From Acidobacteriota bacterium (GTDB lineage Bacteria; Acidobacteriota; Terriglobia; Acidiferrales; UBA7541), in NCBI GenBank assembly GCA_021324935.1, contig JAJPIE010000023.1, positions 42,572 through 106,571 on the forward strand: a stretch of 64,000 bases of DNA, in the 5' to 3' direction. A model generated the notes under the pieces. That model ran no database searches. It was not told where the DNA came from and worked only from the letters and a program-made list of their open reading frames with translations. Shown one piece after another: positions 34,996 through 43,338 of this stretch. The stretch's first letter is position 1. Each line of letters starts with the position of its first letter. The translations under genes and the position numbers were made by a program.

Positions 34996-36237
34996 ATGCC
35001 CCAGCAACACGGTGAAAATCTTAAACAGGCCATGGACGCGCTCCGGACGCACAAGCTTCGCAGCGCGCTCACGATTTTTGGCGTCGTTCTTGGCGTCAGC
35101 GTCATCATGCTGGTAGCCGCGCTCATCACCGGCTTTGATCACCAGGTTCAGGAAAACGTGAAGCAATTCGGCGCCGACACCGCCTTCATCACCAAGTGGG
35201 ATCAAGGGCGCCACGGCGGCCCTCCGCCTCTCGAAGAGATTCAACGCAAACCGCTCACTCTCGACGACGCCCGCGCCATTCAGGAGAGTTGTCCCGCGGT
35301 TAAGAACGTCACTACCTTCATCGAGACGGACTGGGATGCCGCGCATACTGTCCGCACCAAGGCCGGCGAAGTCACCGGCATCGATTTCCGCGGCGTGCAG
35401 GCCAATTTCGGGGTTGTATATGCCAACGCTGCAACGCTTGCCGGCCGCTTTATCAGCGAAGGCGACGATTTGCATAAAGAAAAAGTCGTGATGCTCGGCG
35501 AAAACGTGGCGCCCGTTCTCTTTCCCGAAGGCAATCCGGTCGGCAAAGACGTGATGATCGATGGCTCCGACTTTCAGGTTATTGGCGTGGTGGAAAAACC
35601 GAAAGGTGGCTTCGGCGTGGGAGATGAAGATCGCCGCGTCCTGATTCCTTTCAGCACTTTCAAGAAGACTTACCCTTCCGCCAACGAAATCAGCATGCGC
35701 ATGCAGGCCTATCCCAACATGCTCGATCAGGCCGTGGACCAAGCCACGGAAGTTCTTCGCCGCCGCCGAAACGTTCCCTTCAACGGAAAGGACAACTTCT
35801 CCATCGCGACCGCCGACCAGGAAATCGAAACCTTCCACAGCATCGTCGGGAAGGTGGCTCTCGCCACCGTGATTCTCAGCGCGATTGGGCTGCTCATCGG
35901 CGGCGTGGGGGTGATGAACATAATGCTCGTCAGCGTCACCGAGCGCACTCGAGAAATCGGCGTGCGCAAAGCCATCGGCGCAAAAAGCGGCGACATCACG
36001 TGGCAATTCCTGCTCGAAGCCATGACACTCACAGGAGCCGGTGGCCTGGTCGCGCTTATTCTCGTCAACGGTCTGGTCATCCTGGTGCGAGTCGTTCTGA
36101 AATGGCCCGGCAGCGTGCCCATCTGGGCCGCAGTGCTTGGCATTCTCGTCAGCGTCAGCATTGGACTTATCTTCGGCGTCTGGCCGGCCATGAAAGCCGC
36201 GAAGCTCGATCCTGTCGAAGCCCTCCGCTACGAATAA
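34996..36237 (+). CDS. MacB/FtsX-type ABC transporter permease B
   Basis: A 413-residue paralogue of the preceding permease, with the same layout: N-terminal helix, periplasmic core, three C-terminal helices, and the matching motif RTREIGVRKAIGAKSGDITW. The shared FtsX-like ending (FGVWPAMKAAKLDPVEALRYE) parallels FGIFPAMRAAKLDPIEALRAE in permease A. Two permeases in a row suggest a heterodimer. No ATPase or adaptor gene is in this cluster. Confidence 0.9.
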   Translation: MPQQHGENLKQAMDALRTHKLRSALTIFGVVLGVSVIMLVAALITGFDHQVQENVKQFGADTAFITKWDQGRHGGPPPLEEIQRKPLTLDDARAIQESCPAVKNVTTFIETDWDAAHTVRTKAGEVTGIDFRGVQANFGVVYANAATLAGRFISEGDDLHKEKVVMLGENVAPVLFPEGNPVGKDVMIDGSDFQVIGVVEKPKGGFGVGDEDRRVLIPFSTFKKTYPSANEISMRMQAYPNMLDQAVDQATEVLRRRRNVPFNGKDNFSIATADQEIETFHSIVGKVALATVILSAIGLLIGGVGVMNIMLVSVTERTREIGVRKAIGAKSGDITWQFLLEAMTLTGAGGLVALILVNGLVILVRVVLKWPGSVPIWAAVLGILVSVSIGLIFGVWPAMKAAKLDPVEALRYE

Positions 36238-36259
36238 ATTTCACGATTTAGTTCTTCGT

Positions 36260-36824
36260 TTACAGTTGTAGCGAGGATTTTGCGAATGGTTTCAGAGGTA
36301 TTAGTTTCGCGATGTGTTTCGTTTGACCTCTTCCCATCCAGCGATTTACGGCGCACTCCAGCGACAACATCAAACATAGAATGAAAATTCCGAGTGTGCG
36401 TGTTTCCCAGAGTTCGCTCTGGCTGAACCCGTGAGCTCCCCCCGCGATCACCATTAGGGGGCGAATCGCGGAAAGCGGCCCCAACAGAAAAACGCTCGAC
36501 GCGCTTCGAATATCCGTGGAAGGAATCGCGCGCAAGGCGAGACTCGCCAGGACCAGCGCCGCATACGGCAGAAAAATCCGCAGCATCCGCCCGGCTGAAA
36601 CTTCCAGGTCGAGTCGCAGCGCGCCACTGTGGGCGGAGACCAGCGCCACAAACAGCAGCGCGCTCAGGGCGAGCGTGCTCCCCACCTGCGCGCCCACCAA
36701 TCTCGAACGGTCGCGCGCGTGTAATACCAGCCCTTGCCAATCCGGGCGTTCTCCCCATGGCTGTCCGCAGGCCGCACAGCACGCCATCCAGCAGAGCGAG
36801 TAAGTAGAGAAGCAGCAGCGTCAT
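36260..36824 (-). pseudogene. Membrane protein broken by two frameshifts
   Basis: The start (ATG 36824) overlaps the stop of the methyltransferase gene (ATGA). It begins MTLLLLYLLALLDGVLCGLR, then the sense jumps to a second frame (NARIGKGWYYTRATVR) and then to a third (LVGAQVGSTLALSALLFVAL), which runs to the stop at 36260. One added base near 36750 (GAGAACG to GAGAAACG) and one near 36698 would restore a single frame of about 190 residues with four membrane helices. I recognise this layout as a membrane protein of unknown function often next to such genes. Either a decayed gene or two base errors. Confidence 0.6.
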
Positions 36825-37825
36825 TGCAGCTCACCCAGCCTTCCCGCGCGGCGTCCAAGTTGCTCGCGGAACTCCGCCATCAGTGGCCTTCGAATTCCCG
36901 CCAGCGTGTGAAACACGCGCGGCGCGGAAGTATTCCAAATGCGCGCCCCATAAACTCCTGTGGCGAATCCCGGCGCTCCCTTTCGCGCGGCTTCCACCAA
37001 CGTTTCCACCGTGTGCGCCCTTGCGGCCGAAAGCACGCCGTCATGCCTGGCAATTGCCGTGCGCATCCGCAAGCGATGAAAAAACCAGGAGCCCACTGGC
37101 GCCAGCAGCCAGGGCTGAAAGTCGAAGTGAAAAAATGCCAGCGTCTGCTCGTACTGGTGGCGCCGCAGAAAGTCTTCCAACTCGGCTCCGCGAAAGTGGT
37201 GCGCTACCCCGGTTGACACCACAATGTTGCCCACGAGCTGCGGGGAAAACGCGTCCCCATGGAAAAATTTGCAGTCCAGGCGCTCCGCTTCCGCAAGCCG
37301 CGGGGCTTCCCGGATCCGTGTCGCATTCAGATCCACCCCGGCGAACTCCAGTCCCTGTTCTTTCGCGCGGATGCTCGCGGCCAGCCATCGCGGCGTATCC
37401 CCGACCCCGCAGCCCAAATCCACGATGCGGATTTTTTGCAGGAATCCGTTCTTCCGCAGGGCCATCACCGCCGCCCGCAACACTTCCCAGACGCGATGCG
37501 CGTAATAGAATTCTTCCGCCAGCCGCTGCATTTCCCAGTGCAGGGCGAGGATCGTCCGGTCGACTGCTGTATGCACCAGCACGCCATCCCAGTCCGGGAG
37601 TTGCTCCACGGCGTGGATCGCTTGCTGGTTCTGAAAGCTGTGAATAATCTCCAGCACCTCCTGCTTGTAAACAGGTTCCCGCTGGAGCGTGCGCGGGTTG
37701 TGCCGCACAATCAGGTCAGTGATTTCCGGTTGCTCCGGATTCCAGGAAGCTGGCACAACCCCGAGCGTAATGCACCGCGAACACAGGGGAATGCGATCGC
37801 CAGCGCCACGCGCTGAAACGAGCAA
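36821..37825 (-). CDS. Class I SAM-dependent methyltransferase
   Basis: A 334-residue protein with an N-terminal extension of about 110 residues and a Rossmann methyltransferase domain: VDLGCGVGDTPRWL, AGVDLNATRIREA and GNIVVSTGVAHHFR. The C-terminal end carries arginines typical of small-molecule methyltransferases. The start is uncertain: the frame opens at 37825, but the first 23 residues are not typical, and GTG at 37756 is an alternative. It lies downstream of the Ser/Thr kinase gene and overlaps the broken membrane-protein gene, so the three were probably one operon. Substrate unknown. Confidence 0.75.
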   Translation of the reverse strand: MLVSARGAGDRIPLCSRCITLGVVPASWNPEQPEITDLIVRHNPRTLQREPVYKQEVLEIIHSFQNQQAIHAVEQLPDWDGVLVHTAVDRTILALHWEMQRLAEEFYYAHRVWEVLRAAVMALRKNGFLQKIRIVDLGCGVGDTPRWLAASIRAKEQGLEFAGVDLNATRIREAPRLAEAERLDCKFFHGDAFSPQLVGNIVVSTGVAHHFRGAELEDFLRRHQYEQTLAFFHFDFQPWLLAPVGSWFFHRLRMRTAIARHDGVLSAARAHTVETLVEAARKGAPGFATGVYGARIWNTSAPRVFHTLAGIRRPLMAEFREQLGRRAGRLGELQ

Positions 37826-37869
37826 CGCCCCAGGGGATCAGCAGGTTGTCGAGGAAGGGAGTTTCCGCG

Positions 37870-38769
37870 CTACGCGGATCGCAGGAACCGCGCCGCGCGG
37901 TTCCGCAGCGATTGCTCTGCTGCGGGCGCCGGCGTCTGCTCGGCCGCCTTGCGCCGCGCCAGCGGATACAACTTCTCCGCCAGCACATCCGCGGCCTGAA
38001 ACCGCTGCTTCGGGTCCTTCGCCAAGCACGCTGAAAGCACGTCGTCCACCGCCGTCGGGATCGAAGGGTTCAGCCGCGTCACGGGCAGCGGAATGGAGGA
38101 CAGCACGTGATTGCAGACTTTTTGTAGTGACTCACCCGCAAAGGGAGAAATTCCCGTCAGCATTTCGTACAGAACCACGCCCAGCGAAAAAATGTCCGAG
38201 CGCAAATCCTGGGGGCGCCCCATGATCTGCTCCGGGCACCAATACGCCGGCGTTCCCAGCAGGGAAGTGTCGCCTGTATCGTGGCTTGCCAGCCGCGCCA
38301 TGCCAAAGTCCGTAAGCTTTGTTCGCGATTCCGTGGTGATCAGAATATTCGCCGGCTTGATGTCGCCGTGAATGATGCTGCGTTTATGCGCTGCGTGCAG
38401 CGCCGCGGCCACTTGCGCGGCCCAATTGCAGGCGGTGGGGAACGGCACGCTGCCGGTGGTCAGGATTTTCTCCAGCGATTGCCCCTCCACCAGCTCCATC
38501 ACCAAGTATGGCGTGGATGTGGATTCCTCAATTCCCATATCGTGAAGCGTGATGACAAATGGATGGGAAAGTTTTCCCACCACGCGGGCTTCGCGCAGAA
38601 ATCGCGAACGCGCTTCGCCGCGCGCCAGCTCCGGTGAGAGCAATTTGATGGCAACGGGACGGTCAATCAGCGGATCAAATCCGCGCACCACGCGGCTGTG
38701 AGCGCCTGTTCCCAGCGTTTCGAGAATTTGGTAGCGTCCGACTTGCACGCGTTTTTCCCTCCGCGACAC
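37870..38769 (-). CDS. Hanks-type Ser/Thr protein kinase (non-RD)
   Basis: A 299-residue soluble kinase. Visible are the glycine loop GTGAHSRVVRG (about 20-30), the ATP-binding lysine in PVAIKLL (Lys42), the catalytic segment HGDIKPANIL with Asp intact but Gly in place of the usual Arg (a non-RD kinase), the metal-binding DFGMARLA, and the APE-like CPEQIM. There is no C-terminal sensor or membrane helix, only a short tail. Non-RD kinases usually do not need activation-loop phosphorylation. The neighbours (a methyltransferase and a membrane protein) may be in its pathway. Confidence 0.9.
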   Translation of the reverse strand: MSRREKRVQVGRYQILETLGTGAHSRVVRGFDPLIDRPVAIKLLSPELARGEARSRFLREARVVGKLSHPFVITLHDMGIEESTSTPYLVMELVEGQSLEKILTTGSVPFPTACNWAAQVAAALHAAHKRSIIHGDIKPANILITTESRTKLTDFGMARLASHDTGDTSLLGTPAYWCPEQIMGRPQDLRSDIFSLGVVLYEMLTGISPFAGESLQKVCNHVLSSIPLPVTRLNPSIPTAVDDVLSACLAKDPKQRFQAADVLAEKLYPLARRKAAEQTPAPAAEQSLRNRAARFLRSA

Positions 38770-38953
38770 TTCCGCTGCTCAACGAGGTTACGCGGCGGGT
38801 CAAGTTGAGAGAATGACGCGAGGGTTCTGATTTCAAAGTACTTTGGTACTGGGAGGGGCGGTCCGCACCGATTTGGCACTCCATTTTTGCGGAAAGGCCA
38901 CCACTAGATATAGATGTTCACGAAAATTGTTTACCAGATTTTGCGATTTTCTC

Positions 38954-38982
38954 TTGACAGCGTTGTCGCTCCGTTTGATACT
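38954..38982 (+). promoter_or_regulatory. Promoter upstream of nrdJ
   Basis: TTGACA (38954-38959) is separated by 17 nt from GATACT (38977-38982), a good sigma-70-like promoter on the plus strand. It would give a leader of about 340 nt before the nrdJ start at 39330. The short inverted repeat CGAATC-CA-GATTCG (38984-38997) begins directly after the -10 and could be an operator. Confidence 0.55.
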
Positions 38983-38983
38983 G

Positions 38984-38997
38984 CGAATCCAGATTCG
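38984..38997. promoter_or_regulatory. Palindrome just downstream of the nrdJ promoter -10
   Basis: Six-base arms CGAATC and GATTCG are separated by two bases. The position covers the expected transcription start, which is typical of a repressor site. No regulator is known from the window. Confidence 0.35.
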
Positions 38998-39283
38998 GGG
39001 GACGTGGAAGCGCCAGACGGACCGAGTCGGGGATTGCCTTGGTCCGGCTTTGACCCACGCTCCAGCCCGGTATCACCGCAAAAAACGAGCGCGAAGTAAC
39101 TGCTCCGCGCAAGTCTTATGCAAGCGCGGACTCCGTTGTTCGGCCGTGTCCGATTCACCGGCATGGGCTGCGCATTCGTTTTTTTCGGTGTCATCGGGAA
39201 GACACTTTCCACGTCAGCCACGAATCCAGTCGCGTTTGCCGGAAGGAAACGCGCCCTCTGGCAAACAGGGGAGTAAAATAAGG

Positions 39284-39322
39284 GGTTCCCCGCTCAGACC
39301 ACGGGAACCTGATGCGGGGAGG
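39284..39322 (+). promoter_or_regulatory. Competing hairpins over the nrdJ ribosome-binding site
   Basis: The segment 39284-39293 can pair in two exclusive ways. GGTTCCC (39284-39290) matches GGGAACC (39303-39309), seven pairs around a 12-nt loop. Alternatively TCCCCGC (39287-39293) matches GCGGGGA (39314-39320), which covers part of the Shine-Dalgarno sequence (GGGGAGG, 39316-39322) of nrdJ. The two helices share bases, so only one can form at a time. This would allow translational switching. Seen directly in the sequence; a function is inferred. Confidence 0.45.
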
Positions 39323-39329
39323 AAACAGG

Positions 39330-42107
39330 ATGGCAACGGTGAAGCCAGCATTGAATGGCAAAGCAGAGGATGGTTCGAAGGTGGTGAGTTCCGCCGGCGT
39401 CTCCACCGGCCTGGTTTTTGAACGATACTTCACCGATGGAAAGATCTCTCCGTTTGACAAGCTCGAATGGGAAAAGCGCACCGCCGTGATCGGCAACGAA
39501 AAAGGCGTCACGATTTTCAAGCAGGAGAACGTAGAGGTTCCAAAAAGTTGGTCGCAAACCGCCACCAACATCGTCGCCAGCAAATATTTCCACGGGAAAC
39601 ACGGCACGCCCGAGCGTGAAACCTCGGTCCGCCAGCTAATCGGACGCGTGGTCGAGACCATTGTCCGTTGGGGCGAAGAAGGCGGCTACTTCGCCGATAC
39701 CGCTTCGCGCGACACCTTCCGCGACGAACTTACCCACCTGCTCGTGGAGCAGAAAATGGCTTTCAATTCTCCGGTGTGGTTCAACGTCGGCTGCCAGCCC
39801 AAGCCCCAATGCTCCGCCTGCTTCATCAATTCGGTGCAGGACAACATGGAATCCATCATGAGCCTCACCAAGACCGAGGGCATGCTCTTCAAGTGGGGTT
39901 CCGGCACCGGCACCAACTTCTCCACGCTGCGCGGCAGCAGGGAAACACTTTCCGGCGGCGGCATCGCCTCCGGCCCGGTCAGCTTCATGAAGGGCTTCGA
40001 CGCCTTCGCCGGCGTCATCAAGAGCGGCGGCAAGACACGCCGCGCTGCCAAGATGGTGATCCTCAACATCGACCACCCGGACATCGTCGAATTTATCGAA
40101 TGCAAGGTGAAGGAAGAGAAGAAGGCCCACACGCTCATCGAGCAGGGCTACGACTCCTCGATCGATGGCGAAGCCTACAGCTCCATTTTCTTCCAGAATG
40201 CCAACCATTCCGTCCGCGTCACCGACGAATTTATGCAGGCGGTTGTGGAAAACCGTGATTGGTGGACCAAGAACGTCACCGACGGCCAGCCCAACGAAAA
40301 GCTCAGCGCCCGCGATCTTCTCCACAAAATCGCTGATTCCACCTGGCACTGCGGCGACCCAGGGATGCAGTACGACACCACCATCAATCGCTGGCACACC
40401 TGCAAGAACACGGCGCGCATCAACGCCAGCAATCCTTGCAGCGAGTACATGTTTCTCGACGACACGGCCTGCAACCTGGCTTCGTTGAACCTGATGAAGT
40501 ATCTCGGTTCGAACGGCCAGTTTGACGTCGAAGCCTTCACCAAGGCGGTCGATGTCACCATCACGGCGCAGGAGATTCTGGTGGACAGGGCCAGCTATCC
40601 CACGCCGAGAATCGCCGAGAATTCGCACAATTTCCGGCCGCTCGGACTTGGCTACGCGAATCTCGGCGCACTGCTAATGTCCATGGCCCTGCCCTATGAC
40701 TCCGACGAAGGCCGCGACGTTGCCGCCGCCGTCACCGCGCTCATGAGCGGCGAAGCCTACGCGCAATCCTCGCGGATCGCCGAAAAAATGGGCGCGTTCC
40801 CCGGCTATGCGGTCAACCGGGAACCCATGCTCGACGTTATTCGCATGCACCGCAACGCCATGCGCGGCATCAAGCCGGAAAATGTCCAGGCCGATCTCTT
40901 CATGGGCGCGCAGGGCGCCTGGGATTCCGCTCTGCAGCACGGCGAAAAGTATGGCTTCAAGAACTCCCAGGTCACCGTTCTCGCTCCCACCGGCACCATC
41001 GGCTTCATGATGGATTGCGACACCACCGGGATCGAGCCCGACCTGGCGCTGGTGAAGTACAAGAAGCTCGTCGGCGGCGGCGTCATCAAGATCGTCAACA
41101 ACACTGTGCCGCAGGCGCTGATGAAGCTTGGCTACACGCCCGAGCAGACCAGCGAAATCGTCAGCTACATCGACAAGAACGGGAAGCTCGACGGCGCTCC
41201 CTTCGTGAAGCCAGAGCACATTCCCGTCTTCGATTGCTCGCTCGCCACTGCCGGCGGGCGCTCGATTGCCTGGCAGGGCCACGTCAAGATGATGGCCGCC
41301 GCCCAGCCCTTCCTTTCCGGCGCCATCAGCAAGACGATTAACATGCCGGAGCAGTCGACGATCGAAGACATCATGAACGCCTATGTCGAGTCCTGGAAGC
41401 TCGGGCTCAAGGCCGTGGCCATCTATCGCGACAACTCCAAGTGGTCGCAGCCGCTCAACGTCGCCAAGAAAGAAGAGAAGAAAGCCGAAGCGCCAGTTAC
41501 CGAGCCCGTGCAGCGCGAGCTGTTTGCCAGGGCGCAGCGTGAAAAGATGCCGTACGAGCGTTCCTCCGTCACCCACAAGTTCAGTGTAGGCGGGCACGAG
41601 GGCTACATCACCGTCGGCATGTACCAGGATGGACGACCTGGCGAAGTGTTCATCAAGATGGCCAAGGAAGGCTCCACTCTCTCGGGGGTGATGGACGGCC
41701 TGGCGCTAACCATCTCGCTCGGATTGCAGTACGGTGTCCCCTTGAAGGTGTTCGTCGACAAGCTGTTGAACACGCGCTTCGAACCTTCCGGGATCACCGC
41801 GAACCCCAACATTCGTTTCGTTTCTTCCGTGCTGGACTATATCGCGCGCTGGCTCGGCGGACGCTTCATCTCCGCGGACTATCTGAAGCTGACGAATGGC
41901 AACGCGCAGACCGAAATGTCCGCTGTTGCTCCCGTGATAGCTCCTCCGCCTGTTCTGGCGGCACCTGTTGCCGCCGACCCGGGTGCCGACACGCCGCGCG
42001 ACGCCCACGAAAGCGCTCCAACCTGCTCCGAATGCGGCATGCTTATGGTGCCCAACGGGGCTTGCTTCAAATGCGAAAACTGCGGGAGTACCAGCGGATG
42101 CAGTTGA
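39330..42107 (+). CDS. nrdJ: Vitamin B12-dependent ribonucleotide reductase (class II)
   Basis: A 925-residue adenosylcobalamin-dependent enzyme that reduces ribonucleotides to deoxyribonucleotides without oxygen or a second radical-generating subunit. Family landmarks are the substrate-site segment NPCSEYMFLDDTACNLASLN, GRVVETIVRWGEEGGYF and the long C-terminal region ending in a zinc-ribbon-like CSECGMLMVPNGACFKCENC, where the last cysteines deliver electrons. The start at 39330 follows GGAGG by 7 nt; an earlier ATG at 39312 is less likely. It has a long leader with competing hairpins over its ribosome-binding site. A small gene follows in the same orientation. Confidence 0.95.
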   Translation: MATVKPALNGKAEDGSKVVSSAGVSTGLVFERYFTDGKISPFDKLEWEKRTAVIGNEKGVTIFKQENVEVPKSWSQTATNIVASKYFHGKHGTPERETSVRQLIGRVVETIVRWGEEGGYFADTASRDTFRDELTHLLVEQKMAFNSPVWFNVGCQPKPQCSACFINSVQDNMESIMSLTKTEGMLFKWGSGTGTNFSTLRGSRETLSGGGIASGPVSFMKGFDAFAGVIKSGGKTRRAAKMVILNIDHPDIVEFIECKVKEEKKAHTLIEQGYDSSIDGEAYSSIFFQNANHSVRVTDEFMQAVVENRDWWTKNVTDGQPNEKLSARDLLHKIADSTWHCGDPGMQYDTTINRWHTCKNTARINASNPCSEYMFLDDTACNLASLNLMKYLGSNGQFDVEAFTKAVDVTITAQEILVDRASYPTPRIAENSHNFRPLGLGYANLGALLMSMALPYDSDEGRDVAAAVTALMSGEAYAQSSRIAEKMGAFPGYAVNREPMLDVIRMHRNAMRGIKPENVQADLFMGAQGAWDSALQHGEKYGFKNSQVTVLAPTGTIGFMMDCDTTGIEPDLALVKYKKLVGGGVIKIVNNTVPQALMKLGYTPEQTSEIVSYIDKNGKLDGAPFVKPEHIPVFDCSLATAGGRSIAWQGHVKMMAAAQPFLSGAISKTINMPEQSTIEDIMNAYVESWKLGLKAVAIYRDNSKWSQPLNVAKKEEKKAEAPVTEPVQRELFARAQREKMPYERSSVTHKFSVGGHEGYITVGMYQDGRPGEVFIKMAKEGSTLSGVMDGLALTISLGLQYGVPLKVFVDKLLNTRFEPSGITANPNIRFVSSVLDYIARWLGGRFISADYLKLTNGNAQTEMSAVAPVIAPPPVLAAPVAADPGADTPRDAHESAPTCSECGMLMVPNGACFKCENCGSTSGCS

Positions 42108-42135
42108 TGCCGGGAAAAGGACAGGAGAACCCGCG

Positions 42136-42474
42136 ATGAGCGCACTCCCGACCGGCACGGCGGTCGCAACCAGGCAGGTAAGAGAAGCCCTGAAGGCCCG
42201 TGGCTTTTTGCACATCGTGCGCCACGGCTCCGGCCTCAATGCCTTCTACATCGTTTCCTACCACCACATCGCGCGCACGGGAATCCGGCCGAAGCCCATG
42301 CTTGCCGAGGGCGCACAGGCCTTGATCGACCTGCTTGAAAAAGTCGGCGTGGATTTTCGCCTGCGCGAAGTCCGCGGGGCCCTCGAAGATATCCTGCGCC
42401 TTGGCTCCGCGAACATTCCCGACCTCTGGCTCAGCGACGAGGAACTCCTCGAAAAGGGCCTTGCCGAATCCTGA
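42136..42474 (+). CDS. 112-aa protein downstream of nrdJ
   Basis: A small soluble protein of unknown function. It starts at ATG 42136, with AGGAG 8 nt upstream, 28 bp after the nrdJ stop on the same strand, so it is probably co-transcribed. It has a clear secondary-structure rhythm, including VGVDFRLREVRGALEDIL and the acidic C-terminal LWLSDEELLEKGL. No domain is recognised. A role near nucleotide reduction is inferred from position only. Confidence 0.65.
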   Translation: MSALPTGTAVATRQVREALKARGFLHIVRHGSGLNAFYIVSYHHIARTGIRPKPMLAEGAQALIDLLEKVGVDFRLREVRGALEDILRLGSANIPDLWLSDEELLEKGLAES

Positions 42475-42540
42475 ACTTGCACGGCAATCAGGTGCGGCTT
42501 TTTGGACCTTGTTTCTGAGCTTCGTTCAGCCCCCAATCCG

Positions 42541-42573
42541 AAGTCCGGATGCGAGCAGCTTCCGGCCTTTTTC
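42541..42573 (+). terminator. Terminator-like hairpin after the nrdJ operon
   Basis: AAG and CCGGA (42541-42549) pair with TCCGG and CTT (42561-42569) around an 11-nt loop, with one mismatch, followed by a T-rich tract (TTTTTCATTTTTC). It lies 67 bp after the last gene of the nrdJ unit. Confidence 0.45.
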
Positions 42574-42645
42574 ATTTTTCTATTCAAACGGTATTTTTCG
42601 TGGTGACGGTGGACGTTCGTGGGATGAAGTTAGCTGTTGGCGAGC

Positions 42646-42665
42646 ATAGAGTACGGTCGTACGCT
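42646..42665. promoter_or_regulatory. Copy 1 of the TetR-type operator
   Basis: The 20-mer ATAGAGTACGGTCGTACGCT lies just 5' of the tetR-family gene (ATG at 42672) and contains the palindrome GTACG-GT-CGTAC. The same 20-mer occurs again at 43270-43289 after that gene. It probably is the regulator's binding site, overlapping its own start region. Confidence 0.7.
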
Positions 42666-42671
42666 TAAGCC

Positions 42672-43256
42672 ATGCGATACTCTGCGGCACATAAAGCGCA
42701 AAACCACGAGAAGATCCTCTCTGTGGCCGCACGATCCTTCCGGGAGCACGGCGGGGACACCAGCGGCATCGGCACCGTGATGAAAAAGGCAGGCCTCAGC
42801 AAAGGGGGCTTCTACCGGCATTTTAAGAGCAAGGACGATTTGTTCGTCGCAGCGGTGGCGCGAGCACTGGACGAGACGGCCACAGGCGCGGTGGAAGCCG
42901 CCCAATCCGCGCCCGAAGGCCAGGCTTTGCGGGCCGTCATCGAGCGCTATCTAAGCGTGGCCCACGCGAATTCCACGGGGTCCGGTTGTGTGCTTGCCGC
43001 CCTCGCGCCGGAACTCGCCCGAAAACCGTTGTCCGTACGGAAACGGGTGGAGGCGCTGCTAGACGCCTATCGCGGTCGGCTTATGCCATTCGTCCCTGGC
43101 GAGACACGAGAAGAAAAACTGGCAAAGTTCAGCGTTTTGTTTCCGAGCATGGCAGGGGTGTTGACGAGGGCGCGGATGATTTCTGCGCCAGAAGAGCGGG
43201 AGCGGCTGCTGACGGAGGCGCGGAAGTTCTTTATCCAGGCCTTCGTTGGGCAATAA
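42672..43256 (+). CDS. TetR/AcrR-family transcriptional regulator
   Basis: A 194-residue repressor with an N-terminal helix-turn-helix (ILSVAARSFREHGGDTSGIG and MKKAGLSKGGFYRHFKSKDD) and a C-terminal ligand-binding domain with PELARKPLSVRKRVEALLDAY. It is flanked by two identical operator-like 20-mers, at 42646-42665 and 43270-43289, so it most likely represses itself and the next gene (43339). The ligand is unknown. Confidence 0.9.
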   Translation: MRYSAAHKAQNHEKILSVAARSFREHGGDTSGIGTVMKKAGLSKGGFYRHFKSKDDLFVAAVARALDETATGAVEAAQSAPEGQALRAVIERYLSVAHANSTGSGCVLAALAPELARKPLSVRKRVEALLDAYRGRLMPFVPGETREEKLAKFSVLFPSMAGVLTRARMISAPEERERLLTEARKFFIQAFVGQ

Positions 43257-43268
43257 AAATTCTCGCGC

Positions 43269-43294
43269 AATAGAGTACGGTCGTACGCTATTGG
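43269..43294. promoter_or_regulatory. Copy 2 of the TetR-type operator (extended palindrome)
   Basis: This 26-bp site has outer arms CAATAG and CTATTG, and inner arms GTACG and CGTAC around GT; only the bases between inner and outer arms and the centre break symmetry. The core 20-mer is the same as that 5' of the tetR gene. It lies 45 bp upstream of the gene at 43339. Confidence 0.72.
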
Positions 43295-43338
43295 GCGAAG
43301 CGGGTGGGACGAACCAAACTGAGCCGAAAGGATAACCG

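Noticed and set aside
38983..39329. Cobalamin riboswitch upstream of nrdJ
   Set aside because: I looked for the B12-box and the kissing-loop consensus and could not match them; only fragments of similarity (GGGAAG, CAGCCAC) were present. I keep the switch-like hairpins as a finding, not as this riboswitch.
40674..41597. 307-residue antisense frame inside nrdJ
   Set aside because: Shadow of nrdJ in a GC-rich genome; no ribosome-binding site or domain; nrdJ is continuous over it.
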